A stretch of 64,000 bases of DNA from Mytilus californianus. Taxonomy: Eukaryota; Mollusca; Bivalvia; Mytilida; Mytilidae. Made by a program: the position numbers and the translations under genes. The stretch spans positions 9,486,001 to 9,550,000 of the forward strand of contig NW_026262659.1 of NCBI RefSeq assembly GCF_021869535.1, in the 5' to 3' direction. The notes below the pieces were generated by a model. It did no database searches. It was not told the DNA's origin and worked only from the letters and a program-made list of their open reading frames with translations. Positions 12,332 to 22,707 of this stretch are shown piece after piece (position 1 is the first letter of the stretch; the number at the start of each line of letters is the position of its first letter).

Positions 12332-12788
12332 TGGCCACAGACCACAATTAAATTCCTCTATTAGTTCTTTATAAAGTTTTGTTTCATTAAAAAAGATGCA
12401 CCATACATTTTTGTCAAATCTTTTGTGTGTGTAATGTAAAGTACTAGTCCAAAAATATATCCAAAATTCAGAAACATTAAATCAATCACTCTTACAAATT
12501 TAGCCAATACACATCCATACCCCCTATGGACAAGTCAAGAGATGCTCCGAAAACTGTAAATATCACCTTTTTGCACCTGGCCTAATCACTCTTTCCATAT
12601 CAAAATCAGTTAAAATACAACATCCAAAAGTTCATTTCACCTCTCTTCTTTCATTTCCACCCCCCAAAAAAAATACTAAATGAGTGAGGAAGAGAAAGAA
12701 AAAAAATTAAGAAAAAATACACTCTAATTAAGAGGAACTATATTCGTGGACAACGAAAAGCGGGGTAATTAATTGTGGTCTTGAGCCA
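12332..12788. mobile_element. 457-bp MITE nested in a satellite unit
   Basis: Imperfect 20-bp terminal inverted repeats start TGGC: left 12332-12351 and right 12769-12788, sharing the core AGACCACAATTAA and differing at about three bases. The element interrupts the satellite motif GAGACCGGAAGTGAC, whose halves lie just outside (GAGACC on the left, CCTGAAGTGAC on the right). The interior is AT-rich, has no coding potential and does not match other parts of the window. Confidence 0.65.
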
Positions 12789-13072
12789 CCTGAAGTGACA
12801 TTTTCTGAACCGGAAGTTGGCAATTATCTCCCTTACCTCTCAGACAAAATTATGCAGAAATCACATATTTATTAAATCAGTATGAAGAAACCTATGATTG
12901 ATCGCCAAAAGTAACTTAATGTAAACTAGAAGTAGCTTCTTATCACTTATATAGAAAATTGATGTGGAAAGACCTTCAATTGTTCTCTGAACAATTTGTT
13001 TTTTAATTTTTAATTTTTTGCTTTTCAATTAGGAAATATAAATACACTTTGTCGGTTGTTATTCATACTGAC

Positions 13073-13128
13073 TTCATAAATCATAAATTCTGTAGTGGTC
13101 TTTACGTTTTGTATCTAAAAATCTCGAG
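13073..13128 (-). pseudogene. VSP: VSP copy A, broken RFLDT exon remnant
   Basis: Minus-strand remnant of the exon that in copy B (40935-40995) encodes [20 protein letters not shown]. Here it reads RFLDTKRKDHYRIYDL and then a stop: the Cys codon TGC is TGA (13074-13076). The donor has changed from GTAAGT to GTCAGT. The 5' end, including the acceptor and first codons, is lost because homology with copy B ends at about 13135. This shows that copy A cannot make an intact VSP as sequenced. Confidence 0.8.
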
Positions 13129-13201
13129 TTGTAAATATGTGCTAAATTGGATAGTCTATGAAAAGGTATATACTATGAATTTACGAGCTCGGGGCACGCC
13201 G

Positions 13202-15515
13202 TATCAACCGTTACGTTTATCATACAACAAAAAAGTATAAGACCACAAATACCGATCTACAACGCAGATTTAAGAAGGGGAAGTCCATGAAAACAGACAA
13301 ATCAACGCAATCAATCAACGGAACAAGTGAAATACAACTGCCATTTTCCTGCCTTGGTACAGGCATTTTCAGAAGAAAATGGTGGGTTAAACCTGGTTTC
13401 ATAGCTAGCTAAGCATCCCACTTGTATAATAGTTGTTTACATACAGTTCCGTGATATTGACCAAATTGGATGAGCAACCAAAATATACAAAATTGTTAAA
13501 TGTGACAATAATGGGGATCCAACAGCCATAACTGTGTAAACATACATAACAGACATACAACACAACTGACTAAAAAATTCAAACAAAACACGAAGATATA
13601 TGACTTTGTTTTTGCAGAAATTTACCAAATTTATTATTTCTATAAAAAAATGGTATGATCCAAAATGTGTTATACTGGACTTCCAAAACATTTGGTCTCG
13701 AATGTAACTGATAATTTTTTTTTCACTGAACTCGTGCAGTTTGCATTGGCATCTGTATCATACTCTTTGGCACCACCGTCCATTATTGTTTTGTTGGAGG
13801 ACATGGTTTTTTTTTTTAAATTAATTTGTTTGATTTTAAATTTCTTGAAAAAAAAATTGTTTGAGAAAAGAAGATAACAAATATTGATTAACGTTGTCTT
13901 GAGAGAAAAAAAAACATATCCGTCCAACAACAAACAATGAACGGCCGATGCTAACTATTAAATCATGGCATTGCTACTACACGATCTAATTCTGTTGTTT
14001 TGTTATTTATTTAACAGTGTGTGTTATTTCCTGTTTTTTCAAATACCTTAAGTTAGGACTAATAAACTTTGCATGCTCTGTAAAATTATTGTAATTGTTA
14101 TATTAGGTGAGGGAGAAGACTTCAAACAGGCTAGCGACATAATAATCTTTCAATTTATACGGGAAGATTCAATTAGAATATAACGTATACACAAATTTTC
14201 CCTGGTCCTATTGTCTTAATTATTCTTCTTATGTATACATGACGTTTATTACATTTCATACGTCAGATATCATAAATTCTATATCATAACTTACATGTAC
14301 AAGCCAGCAGCCGTTGATATTAAAATTTCCTTTTCAAGATTAACCTCTGTTTATGAATATTTGTTTTATTATACCATACTATAGATAAAATACTTTAATT
14401 TTGTTTCTTTTGTAGAAATCGAGATGAAAAGGATATTCCGATATACTGCACGTGTTTCTCTTTTAATGTGTATCGTTATTTATAGGTATTTCAGTGGTGT
14501 GAATGCTAGTTACATCAAATGTGACAAACACTGTGTATGTAAAGGACAGACAGCCATATGTAGTGAAATGTCCTTAAACTATGTTCCAAAATTTCAACCT
14601 GATATTGCAGTAGTGAATTTGACCCGCACAGATTTATCTTATATTGGAGAACATACATTTTATAATCTGTCGTTTAGTCTGTACATCCGTAAACTGGTTC
14701 TGCAGGAAAATTTTATTACTTACATTCATCAAAAGGCTTTTTTTAATATTTCAGCTCTCAAAACATTGCATATTGCCAATCAACCACAACTGAATGTCAC
14801 TGCGTTGACAAAAGCTTTCAATTTTTTAAAGAAAAGGAATTTGATAATTCTCCATCTTCTTGACAATCAATGGACAGAAATTCCTGTAGAAACCTTTAGT
14901 ACATTCAAAATAACAAACTGTGGAAGCTTTTTTTGAGAGGAAATAAGTTTTCATCGTTTAACTGTATAATGTTTCAGCATATTACATCTTTGAAACAATT
15001 AATATTATCCGATAATTCTATCAAAGATATTTATGTGAAGGGTTTACACAGTGTAACACGATTAGATTTGCGGAAAAACAAGTTAACAAAAGTACCAAAA
15101 TGGTGTTATAATGCAAGTTCAAGTTTTGTTCCAAACTTAGAAAACCTTACACTTGGAAACAATAACATTGGTAACATTGGAAAAGACGCTTTTAAATGTT
15201 TGCCAAGCCTTGAGCTTTTAAATTTAGAAGGAATTAATACTGGTAGCAAACATGATAATGTATTTTCGCCTTTGCTTGTTCTCAACACTCTGTTGTTAAC
15301 AAGAATAGGAAATCCCTTAAAAAAGATTAGCGAGTTTGCTTTTAATAGTTTGTCACTTACTACGCTTCATATGAATTTGAACTCCTTCCATTTTGACAGA
15401 ACAAGTACCAACTTATTTGCGTACTGTCCAAATATCGAGAATCTGGATCTGAGTCAAAATTTCATGCCAAGAAATCTTTCTATGTTCAAAGAAATACTTC
15501 AACCGTTATATAATC
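13202..15515 (+). repeat. Left arm of a large inverted repeat
   Basis: Runs from TATCAACCGTTACG (13202) to AACCGTTATATAATC (15515) and matches the reverse complement of 17210-18701 with only scattered differences by eye. The arm contains the first half of TLR1. It differs from the other arm by about 830 bp at 13430-14240, present only here. At that junction both sides share a short GTATA, so the right arm may have lost the piece by a small-homology deletion. The spacer between the arms is 15516-17209. Confidence 0.85.
13435..14235. other. Left-arm-only segment upstream of TLR1
   Basis: About 800 bp present in the left arm of the inverted repeat but missing from the right arm. It is AT-rich with long A and T runs (13800-13920). 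I see no gene, and open frames up to 87 codons on both strands overlap one another and look random. It would form part of the upstream region or 5'-UTR intron of TLR1. Confidence 0.45.
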
Positions 15516-16546
15516 TTCGTAGATTAGTACTTAAAAGATGTGGAATTACTGATATCCCAGACATGTTATTTTTGACATTAAAAAATATATGGTCTATAAA
15601 TCTTAGGGGGAACAAATTATCTTACTGGAAAAAATTATTCATTGGCGTAACCTCATTAGCTATTCTAGATTTGGGCTCACATTCAATTTCAGTCATCAAC
15701 CAGACGTCTTTTTCACCGGAGGTTTTATTTTCGTTAAAGACATTGAATTTAGGCTTTAACCTTTTCTCTTTTACATGTGAACAGCGTTGGTTCCTTAATT
15801 GGACGAAAAATTTCATGAACAAGGTTGTAAATTTCAAATATTATAAATGCAAACATCCACCTGCTATGGATGGAAAACTGTTGTCAAATTATCACCCAAC
15901 AGCGGAAAACTGTAATCCATGGAATCCAATAAATACCATTATAATTGGTCTCGCAGGAAGTGGAGCGATTTTTATGTTAATCATTGTGATAATTGTGCGA
16001 TGTCAATCAAATAAAAAGAACTATATCTATCTATTAAGAGTATCATACAACAAAAGACAAGGATATCTAACCTTGGACAACGATAAAGATTTTGAATACA
16101 ATGCATTTGTTGTGTACTGCGAGGCAGATAGCGATTGGGTCCATACAAAATTCGTACAGAAAGTTGAAAAGGAAGAGGGAATAAAACTATGTATTCATCA
16201 CCGTGATTTTGAAATCGGACAACCAATCATCGGAAACATTGATAAGTTTGTGGAAAAATCTAGAAAAGTTGTCGTTATAATGTCAAATGATTTTGCCAAA
16301 AGTGAATGGTGTCAATGGGAAGTTGATGTTGTACAGGAAAAACGTAGACGACTAGAAAGAGATGTGTTTCTTCTCATCATGTTGAAGAATATTGACTCCA
16401 AGCATATGACAAGTCATCTCCGATCGCTACTGGCCAGTGGTCATCATATGAAATATTCAAGAGGTGTAGGAGAGGATTTGTTTTGGAGAGCTGTTGCAGA
16501 AGATCTTAAAAAACCGCTAGGATATCCACCTGTTGCGCTGTTGTAA
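14424..16546 (+). pseudogene. TLR: Toll-like receptor 1, single-base frameshift
   Basis: Encodes a type I membrane receptor with an N-terminal signal, LRRNT cysteines (CDKHCVCKGQ), a series of leucine-rich repeats, an LRRCT cap (FTCEQRWFLNW…), one membrane span (TIIIGLAGSGAIFMLIIVII) and a cytoplasmic TIR domain (YNAFVVYCEAD box 1, HHRDFEIGQPI box 2, FW box 3). Length would be 707 codons, equal to the intact copy at 52898-55021. The frame breaks at 14907-14910, where a run has four A and the duplicate arm (17210-18301) has five; downstream frame is fully open to the stop at 16546. The start ATG lies eight bases after a likely 3' splice site (CTTTTGTAG), shared with the other TLR copies. The LRRCT also lacks one expected Cys (FSFTCEQ for FSCTCEQ). 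Either a recent pseudogene or a homopolymer error; expected role is pathogen recognition. Confidence 0.85.
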
Positions 16547-16663
16547 ACATCCGACTTTGTTTTGTAATGTTAAGGCACAGACAGATATTAACCAAATTTT
16601 CGTTCTAACATATTCATGATGATTTCGGATGAAACAAGTGTACATCATTTCTTACAAAGGAAA

Positions 16664-16669
16664 AATAAA
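16664..16669 (+). promoter_or_regulatory. Possible polyadenylation signal of TLR1
   Basis: AATAAA about 120 bases after the TLR1 stop codon, in a non-coding stretch. Position and sense are right for a polyadenylation signal; in AT-rich DNA the motif also occurs by chance. Confidence 0.4.
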
Positions 16670-16829
16670 GCAATAATCGGGTTATCATGCTATTGGATGA
16701 ATAACAACTAGACAACACGCAAAATGTTTGTACGTATTCGATTGTTGAAAAAAGTTTGATCTCATTATGATTAAAAGAAGCAAAACGGTATTCCAAGCAA
16801 ACAAAAACGCACTGTCTACATAGCAAAAC

Positions 16830-17209
16830 CGAGGAATTTTAAAATATGATGGATAACCTTCCAAATACCGTTTCGATCCCTAACGTCACTGAAGAGACAG
16901 TAATTGTCGAAATCCGGATATGGTGTACTAATTTTGCACCTTTTGTTTGCGGTATACCATCTTTTCCGCAAGTTTATTGTTTTCTGTTTGGTATTAAATT
17001 AATAATTAAGATCCATTGTGTTACATCTTGTGATTCGTTTATTTGCAATCGCCAATGACAGTCAGCAGGGTTTAAGAACATCCGTTGTTCGACCTGCTAG
17101 TCAAATGCGTTTTGTTAATATATACTTTTCACTTTTTTGGTCTTTTGGAAAAAGATTGTTTGTGCTGTATTTAGACCCCTCTACCAAGAAATTTGTTTTG
17201 CAATTATGC
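16830..17209. other. Spacer of the inverted repeat, no supported gene
   Basis: Unique sequence between TLR1 and the right arm. Two short plus-strand open frames (16846-17058, 17018-17239) overlap each other and match nothing I recognise. The style resembles decayed dispersed repeats, but I cannot assign it. Confidence 0.3.
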
Positions 17210-18301
17210 GATTATATAACGGTTGAAGCATTTCTTTGAGCATAGAAAGATTTCTTGGCATGAAATTTTGACTGAAATCCAGATTCTCGATATTTGGACA
17301 GTACGCAAATAAGTTGGTACTTGTTCTGTCAAAATGGAAGGAGTTCAAATTCATATGAAGCGTAGTAAGTGACAAACTATTAAAAGCAAACTCGCTAATC
17401 TTTTTCAAGGGATTCCCTATTCTTGTTAACAACAGAGTGTTGAGAACAAGCAAAGGCGAAAATACATTATCATGTTTGCTACCAGTATTAATTCCTTCTA
17501 AATTTAAAAGCTCAAGGCTTGGCAAACATTTAAAAGCGTCTTTTTCAATGTTACCAATGTTATTGTTTCCATGTGTAAGGTTTTCTAAGTTTGGAACAAA
17601 ACTTGAACTTGCATTATAACACCATTTTGGGACTTTTGTTAACTTGTTTTTCCGCAAATCTAATCGTGTTACACTGTGTAATCCCTTCACATAAATATCT
17701 TTGATAGAATTATCGGATAATATTAATTGTTTCAAAGATGTAATATGCTGAAACATTATACAGTTAAACGATGAAAACTTATTTCCTCTCAAAATAAGCT
17801 TCCACAGTTTGTTATTTTTGAATGTACTAAAGGTTTCTACAGGAATTTCTGTCCATTGATTGTCAAGAAGATGGAGAATTATCAAATTCTTTTTCTTTAA
17901 AAATTTGAATGCTTTTGTCAACGCAGTGACATTCAGTTGTGGTTGATTGGCAATATGCAATGTTTTGAGAGCTCAAATATTAAAAAAAGCCTTTGGATGA
18001 ATGTAAGTAATAAAATTGTCCTGCAGAACCAGTTTACGGATGTACAGACTAAACGACAGATTATAAAATGCATGTTCTCCAATATAAGATAAATCTGTGT
18101 GGGTCAAATTCACTACTGCAATATCAGGTTGAAATTTTGGAACATAGTTTAAGGACATTTCACTACATATGGCTGTCTGTCCTTTACATACACAGTGTTT
18201 GTCACATTTGATGTAACTAGCATTCACACCACTGAAATACGTATAAATAACGATACACATTAAAAGAGAAACACGTGCAGTATATCGGAATATCCTTTCA
18301 T
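17210..18301 (-). pseudogene. TLR: Truncated inverted TLR copy (N-terminal half)
   Basis: Minus-strand copy of about the first 360 codons of TLR1, ending abruptly at the arm border (17210) in the middle of the LRRs. It has at least two lesions: one A missing in the ATGAAA start region (18295-18301), which shifts the frame, and a nonsense change TCA to TGA in the ISALK segment (17973-17975). Between lesions the protein sequence is almost the same as TLR1, so the duplication is young. No membrane span or TIR domain is present, hence no signalling receptor. It keeps the correct run of five A at the site where TLR1 is frameshifted. Confidence 0.88.
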
Positions 18302-18701
18302 CTCGATTTCTACAAAAGAAACAAAATTAAAGTATTTTATCTATAGTAAGGTATAATAAAACAAATATTCATAAACAGAGGTTAATCTTGAAAAGGAAAT
18401 TTTAATATCAACGGCTGCTTGCTTGTACATGTAAGTTATGATATAGAATTTATGATAACTGACGTATGAAATGTAATAAATATACAAGTGGGAGGCTTAG
18501 CAAGCTATGAAACCAGGTTTAACCCACCATTTTCTTCGGAAAATGCCTGTACCAAGGCAGGAAAATGGCAGTTGTTTTTCACTTGTTCCGTTGATTGATT
18601 GCGTTGATTTGTCTGTTTTTATGGACTTCCCCTTCTTAAATCTTTAATCGGTATTTGTGGTGTTATACTTTTTTGTTGTATGATAAACGTAACGGTTGAT
18701 A
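17210..18701 (-). repeat. Right arm of the large inverted repeat
   Basis: Reverse-complement partner of 13202-15515. Its outer part (18480-18701) mirrors 13202-13430, and its inner part (17210-18478) mirrors 14240-15515. It stops inside the LRR region of the TLR, so the inverted copy never contained the TIR half. Confidence 0.85.
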
Positions 18702-18714
18702 TTTTTTTTTATCC

Positions 18715-19255
18715 TTGATTAACATAGAACAATAAAGACAATGATGGTTACAACGATCGTTCCATTTTCTGCAAGTCCAATTATATTTGCATTTATTAGA
18801 TTTCAGGGAGTACAGTTTTTCAGTGTTGAGTGATAATTTTATAACAGTTTTCCATCCATATTCGGTGGATGTTTACACTTATAAAGGTTGACATTTATAA
18901 CCTAGTTCATGAAATGTTTCGTCAAATTAAGGAATTAAAGCCAGTCAAATGTACAAGAGAAAGGGACAAAGCCTAAATTTAGTTTCTTTAACAAAAATAA
19001 AACTTCCGATGAAGATGCAGTCTAGTTGATATCTGAAATTACATTCACGGTCCAGACCAACGAACTGATGTTACATTTATAAATTATTTTTCCAGTGAAA
19101 TGTTCTGTTCCCCCTAAGATTTATAGACAATAACGTTGTAAATGCTGCAAAAAGCTTGTCCGGATAGTCAGTTATTCCACATTTTATAAGAATAAATTAG
19201 CGTAGTTAAGATAATTGTTGAAGCATTTCTTTTTACATTGAGAGTTTTAGGATTT
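18715..19255 (-). pseudogene. TLR: Decayed TLR fragment (last LRRs, LRRCT, membrane span)
   Basis: Nucleotide similarity on the minus strand to 24400-24930 and 53440-53960, covering the segment from the MFKEMLQP repeat through the LRRCT region to the membrane span. There are many substitutions and frame breaks, and no long open frame. It is more diverged than the inverted-repeat arm beside it, so it is a separate, older remnant. No TIR segment follows. Confidence 0.72.
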
Positions 19256-19269
19256 AGATTTTATAACGG

Positions 19270-19430
19270 CGTGGTTAATAAATAAAGGCAACAGTAGTAT
19301 ACCGTTGTTCGAAATTCATAAATCGATTGAGAAAAAACCAAATCCGGGTTACAAACTAAAACTGAGGGAAACACATCAAATATAAGAGGATAACTACGTC
19401 ACAATAGAAACACAACATTAAAATGGTTAA
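19270..19430 (+). repeat. Dispersed mussel repeat fragment
   Basis: Begins AATAAAGGCAACAGTAGTAT and continues with AAACTGAGGGAAACACATC. The same element lies at 21555-21905 and part of its far end at 13250-13430 and 18480-18660. I recognise it as a common Mytilus repeat; its class is not evident. Confidence 0.6.
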
Positions 19431-21550
19431 CTTTCCAACTTTATCAAACCAAATTCCTTTTAGTCATATCGCATTTATATACCATACAGCAAGTTTTAAT
19501 ATTTAATAAGCAGAACAATTTTATTGCATTCATTACATAATTCTAACATAAATATTAGCTGGTGTAGACAAAAATATGAGCAACTTACCTTCTTTTCAAT
19601 TGTCGTTTAAATAACAACAACTATAAGTTCCCTTTAAATGTCTCAATTGGTGTTATATATTGCGGGAATATTTACTCGGAAACAATTACATGTGCAGTAA
19701 TAAATAAAATTATGTCTTACAATTTGATTTTTAAAACACATGTCTTCCCTCTTTCGAAAACGAATGCGTTTATTAGATATTTCCTTCACCCCAAATAAAG
19801 CAATAGCTCATTTATGCGGAAACCATATTAGGTCATGTTAGCTTTTACGTATAGGAAAAAGTAATGATAATTGGTTTTATGTATTATCCTCAGTCATTAA
19901 TTCTTACGGATGAAACTTGCCATAAATTATGTAAGTATTGCTATCGGTAAGAACCTACCACTATATCGAATACTTCTCTTTTAAATCTGCACAAATTGAT
20001 GTATTTCATTAACTTTTTTATGTGTATTTTGCTCTCTAAAAGTTTAACATGATATGATTCTAGACAAATTATGTATCTTAAGGTGTTCATGGTATATAAT
20101 ATCGAATTTCTCCGGAGTATTCTTTAAATCAATATTTGTCTCAACTTTCTATCTTATCCCGGCATTACTACGTCGACAATGACATCATCTTTATAACCCT
20201 TAATTTATACTTCAACTTATCTTTTCAATATTTATATTTGCATAGATCTATCCATGCTTTTCTTTCTTAACATCGTATTGTTTCATTTGGTTTGTTTTAT
20301 TTAAAGATATGAGCTTTTTTTGTAGTTATGTCAAATGATTCATCTTTTACTTAAATTTCTACGTTAATCATGTTAATTGTAAATTCCTTGTTTGAACAAC
20401 TCTCACACGTTTGAACTTTTTATTATGAGAAATGTAACATTTTCCCTTTTGAATTTCTGGACGGGTATTTAAAGGAGATTAAGTAATTTCCTTTTTTATA
20501 GAATAGAATAAGAAGTAATGCAGCAATCTTCTGTAAATATAGGCAGCAGTAATTTACTATGTTCAAATTTCATCAATAAATTTAGAAAATACAAATGAAG
20601 GTTACCGTAATGAATTAAATTTGAAGTACTCGCATGCACTCCAAAAGAAACAACACTGGATGTGTCGATCCTGCTATGCATGCATCAACCGCCATGTGAA
20701 TCCGAACAACCGTAAATAGGACACACTCGATTAAATTACCGACTAATATTGTGGTCTCTAAAGTTCTAAGATTGCGAAAATATGTCGTTAGTGAGTTTAG
20801 TCACAAACAGATTGCATCGGACAAACAGATCGCATCGAACAACCAGATCGTGACCGTAAAGTTTACCTAGTGCCGATTCCAGTCTTTCTTCCACAAAACT
20901 CTATTGGAGCAGTATTTGTGTAAGGAGATAAGTATAGATAAAAACATAATAGATAAAAAGTTCAAAATTCAAGGAATAAGTATATTTCATTTTTAATGCA
21001 AAAGTGTTTGGTAATAGTTATTTGTAACTATGGTATTCCCTGTTGTTCTTTTCACAAGAAAGCAACATTACGAGTAATTATACTATAAAGTCACAAAAAT
21101 TTCAGTAAAAACTACGATAGTTTTGTTAGATATTTTGTGAAAAGTTTCGCTTGCCCGTATGGAAGAGTGTCACGCTTTTGTCACGTATTAGTAGTATTCA
21201 GTAACTCTTTATGGGATCTGTAAATGACCACATTACAAGACACAGTTTCGTCCACTTACCATCATTCTTTTACCTATGGTAGACCAAATTAGCAGTCCTT
21301 CATTCCGGTAAACTAAAAATGCAGAAATTTCCTATAATTGGTTTATTATTTTATTTGTTCTCCTGAACATGCATGAAATATTTGCTATTTGACGTTAGCA
21401 AACAAATAAGAACTACTAATTATAAACATCGTTCTTTAATCTTATTATGATAAGAAGCTGAAATGCTAAATTTTGGTAAATAAAAAAAAACATAAGTATA
21501 TCTAATTTAATTCTTAAACATAATACAAACAGTATTTAATATGTTTATTC
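19430..21550. other. Gene-poor AT-rich stretch
   Basis: I see no gene, RNA gene or clear repeat here. The longest open frame is about 61 codons (20496-20681) and has no features. A degenerate triple of ACAGATCGCATCG-like units at 20805-20850 is the only local repeat. Confidence 0.4.
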
Positions 21551-21554
21551 AGAT

Positions 21555-21905
21555 GGAGTTAAATAAAGGCAACAGTAGTATACCACTGTTCAATAGTCAT
21601 AATTCGATTAAGCAAAACAAAATCCAGGTAACAAACTAAAACCGAGGGAAACACATCAACTATAACAGGAAAACTGGTGGGTTGAACCTGGTTTTATGGC
21701 TAGCCAAACCTCCCGCTTATATGACAATGTTAAAAATACAGCTAAAATGACAATACTACGTGACAGAAATAAAGTACAAACAAACGCAAGAACACTCAGA
21801 ACATGGAAGTACATAAATAAATAATATAACAGTACATTACAACATTTAAACCGCAGAATAACAACGGACACCTCCCATGAATTTACGACAGCACATCAGC
21901 ACACC
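21555..21905 (+). repeat. Dispersed mussel repeat, longer copy
   Basis: Longer copy of the repeat at 19270-19430, starting AATAAAGGCAACAGTAGTAT and running through AACCTGGTTTTATGGCTAGC to a CGGACACCTCCCATG end. Part of the same element forms the outer ends of the TLR inverted-repeat arms, so it may have served as a breakpoint sequence. Confidence 0.6.
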
Positions 21906-22456
21906 ACACACGAAATATAAACTGCGCGTCTAATGAATGGAGCAACGTCACAAAAAGTGACGTATTTTTTGCCACGTTTATATTATCAGAGGTAAATTTA
22001 TATAAATAAAATAGATTTGTTTTATCTATGGACACGTACAAGAATATTTGTAAATAAGGAACGTTGACGTACTCAGAGATAGAGATTCTCCGAATAAATG
22101 TTTCTGATATCATATCACCAGTTAATCAAAAATTGTCTACATTTCTGAAAGTTGTACAACCTACAGATTTGAAATTTGGTTTAAAAATAAACATGAACGA
22201 TTTGAAATTTGATGCATGACGCTTGACATGGATGCTATTCATACAATTAGATATTTTTTTACACAAGCATGTGTTAGAAAAACTTCATATGAGCCTTCAA
22301 TAGAAATTTTCTTTTAACCTCAAACAACAACCAGACGGCCATGAAACTTGGCTAGATGAGCTCGATGGTGCGGTTTCAACCCCTAGTTATGCATAAAATG
22401 AAGGCATCAGATATGCTGAAACTATTTATTTATTGCTTAATCATGCTAATATAATA

Positions 22457-22707
22457 TGAGCTGCGTCGGATAGAAATCGACCTTATGTAAATAAATATCA
22501 ATACATCTGTTAACCTATATCTGGTTGAAAACATCTCTACGGAAAGTTTGTAACTGTTTGAAAATTGAGATGTTTTAAGACCCCTACAAAACAAACCAAA
22601 ATTTATCTTTTATTTCGTATTTGAATGTTTTAAAATCAAACAAAGTCTTATACATGTGCATGTATACGTGCACTTGCATAAGATCGATTTCTATCCGACG
22701 CAGCTCA
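22457..22707. mobile_element. 251-bp MITE with long terminal inverted repeats
   Basis: Left end TGAGCTGCGTCGGATAGAAA (from 22457) continues TCGA, and the right end is its exact reverse complement (22684-22707). With one mismatch the pairing extends to about 31 bp. TA dinucleotides flank it on both sides (22455-22456, 22708-22709), as expected for mariner/Tc1-type non-autonomous elements. There is no coding capacity inside. Confidence 0.75.

Larger units (their letters stand above)
5125..13005. repeat. 7.9-kb block of ~1.15-kb satellite units inserted in a VSP-A intron
   Basis: The flanks (…AAAGTATTCGACAACCTGTT at the left, CTTTTCAATTAGGAAATAT at the right) join directly in copy B at 40860-40870, so this whole block is an insertion in copy A. 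Inside, a landmark beginning CTTCCGCCAAATTTTG recurs at about 5299, 6589, 7676, 8822, 10074, 10455 and 11570, giving units of about 1.1-1.3 kb, one shortened. Each unit holds 125-bp subrepeats rich in ACCGGAAGTGAC and AGTTATCTCC, a cluster of AGGTCA half-sites, and a closing GTGGAAAGACCTTCAATTG segment. No open frame longer than about 140 codons exists and none resembles a known protein. Confidence 0.8.
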
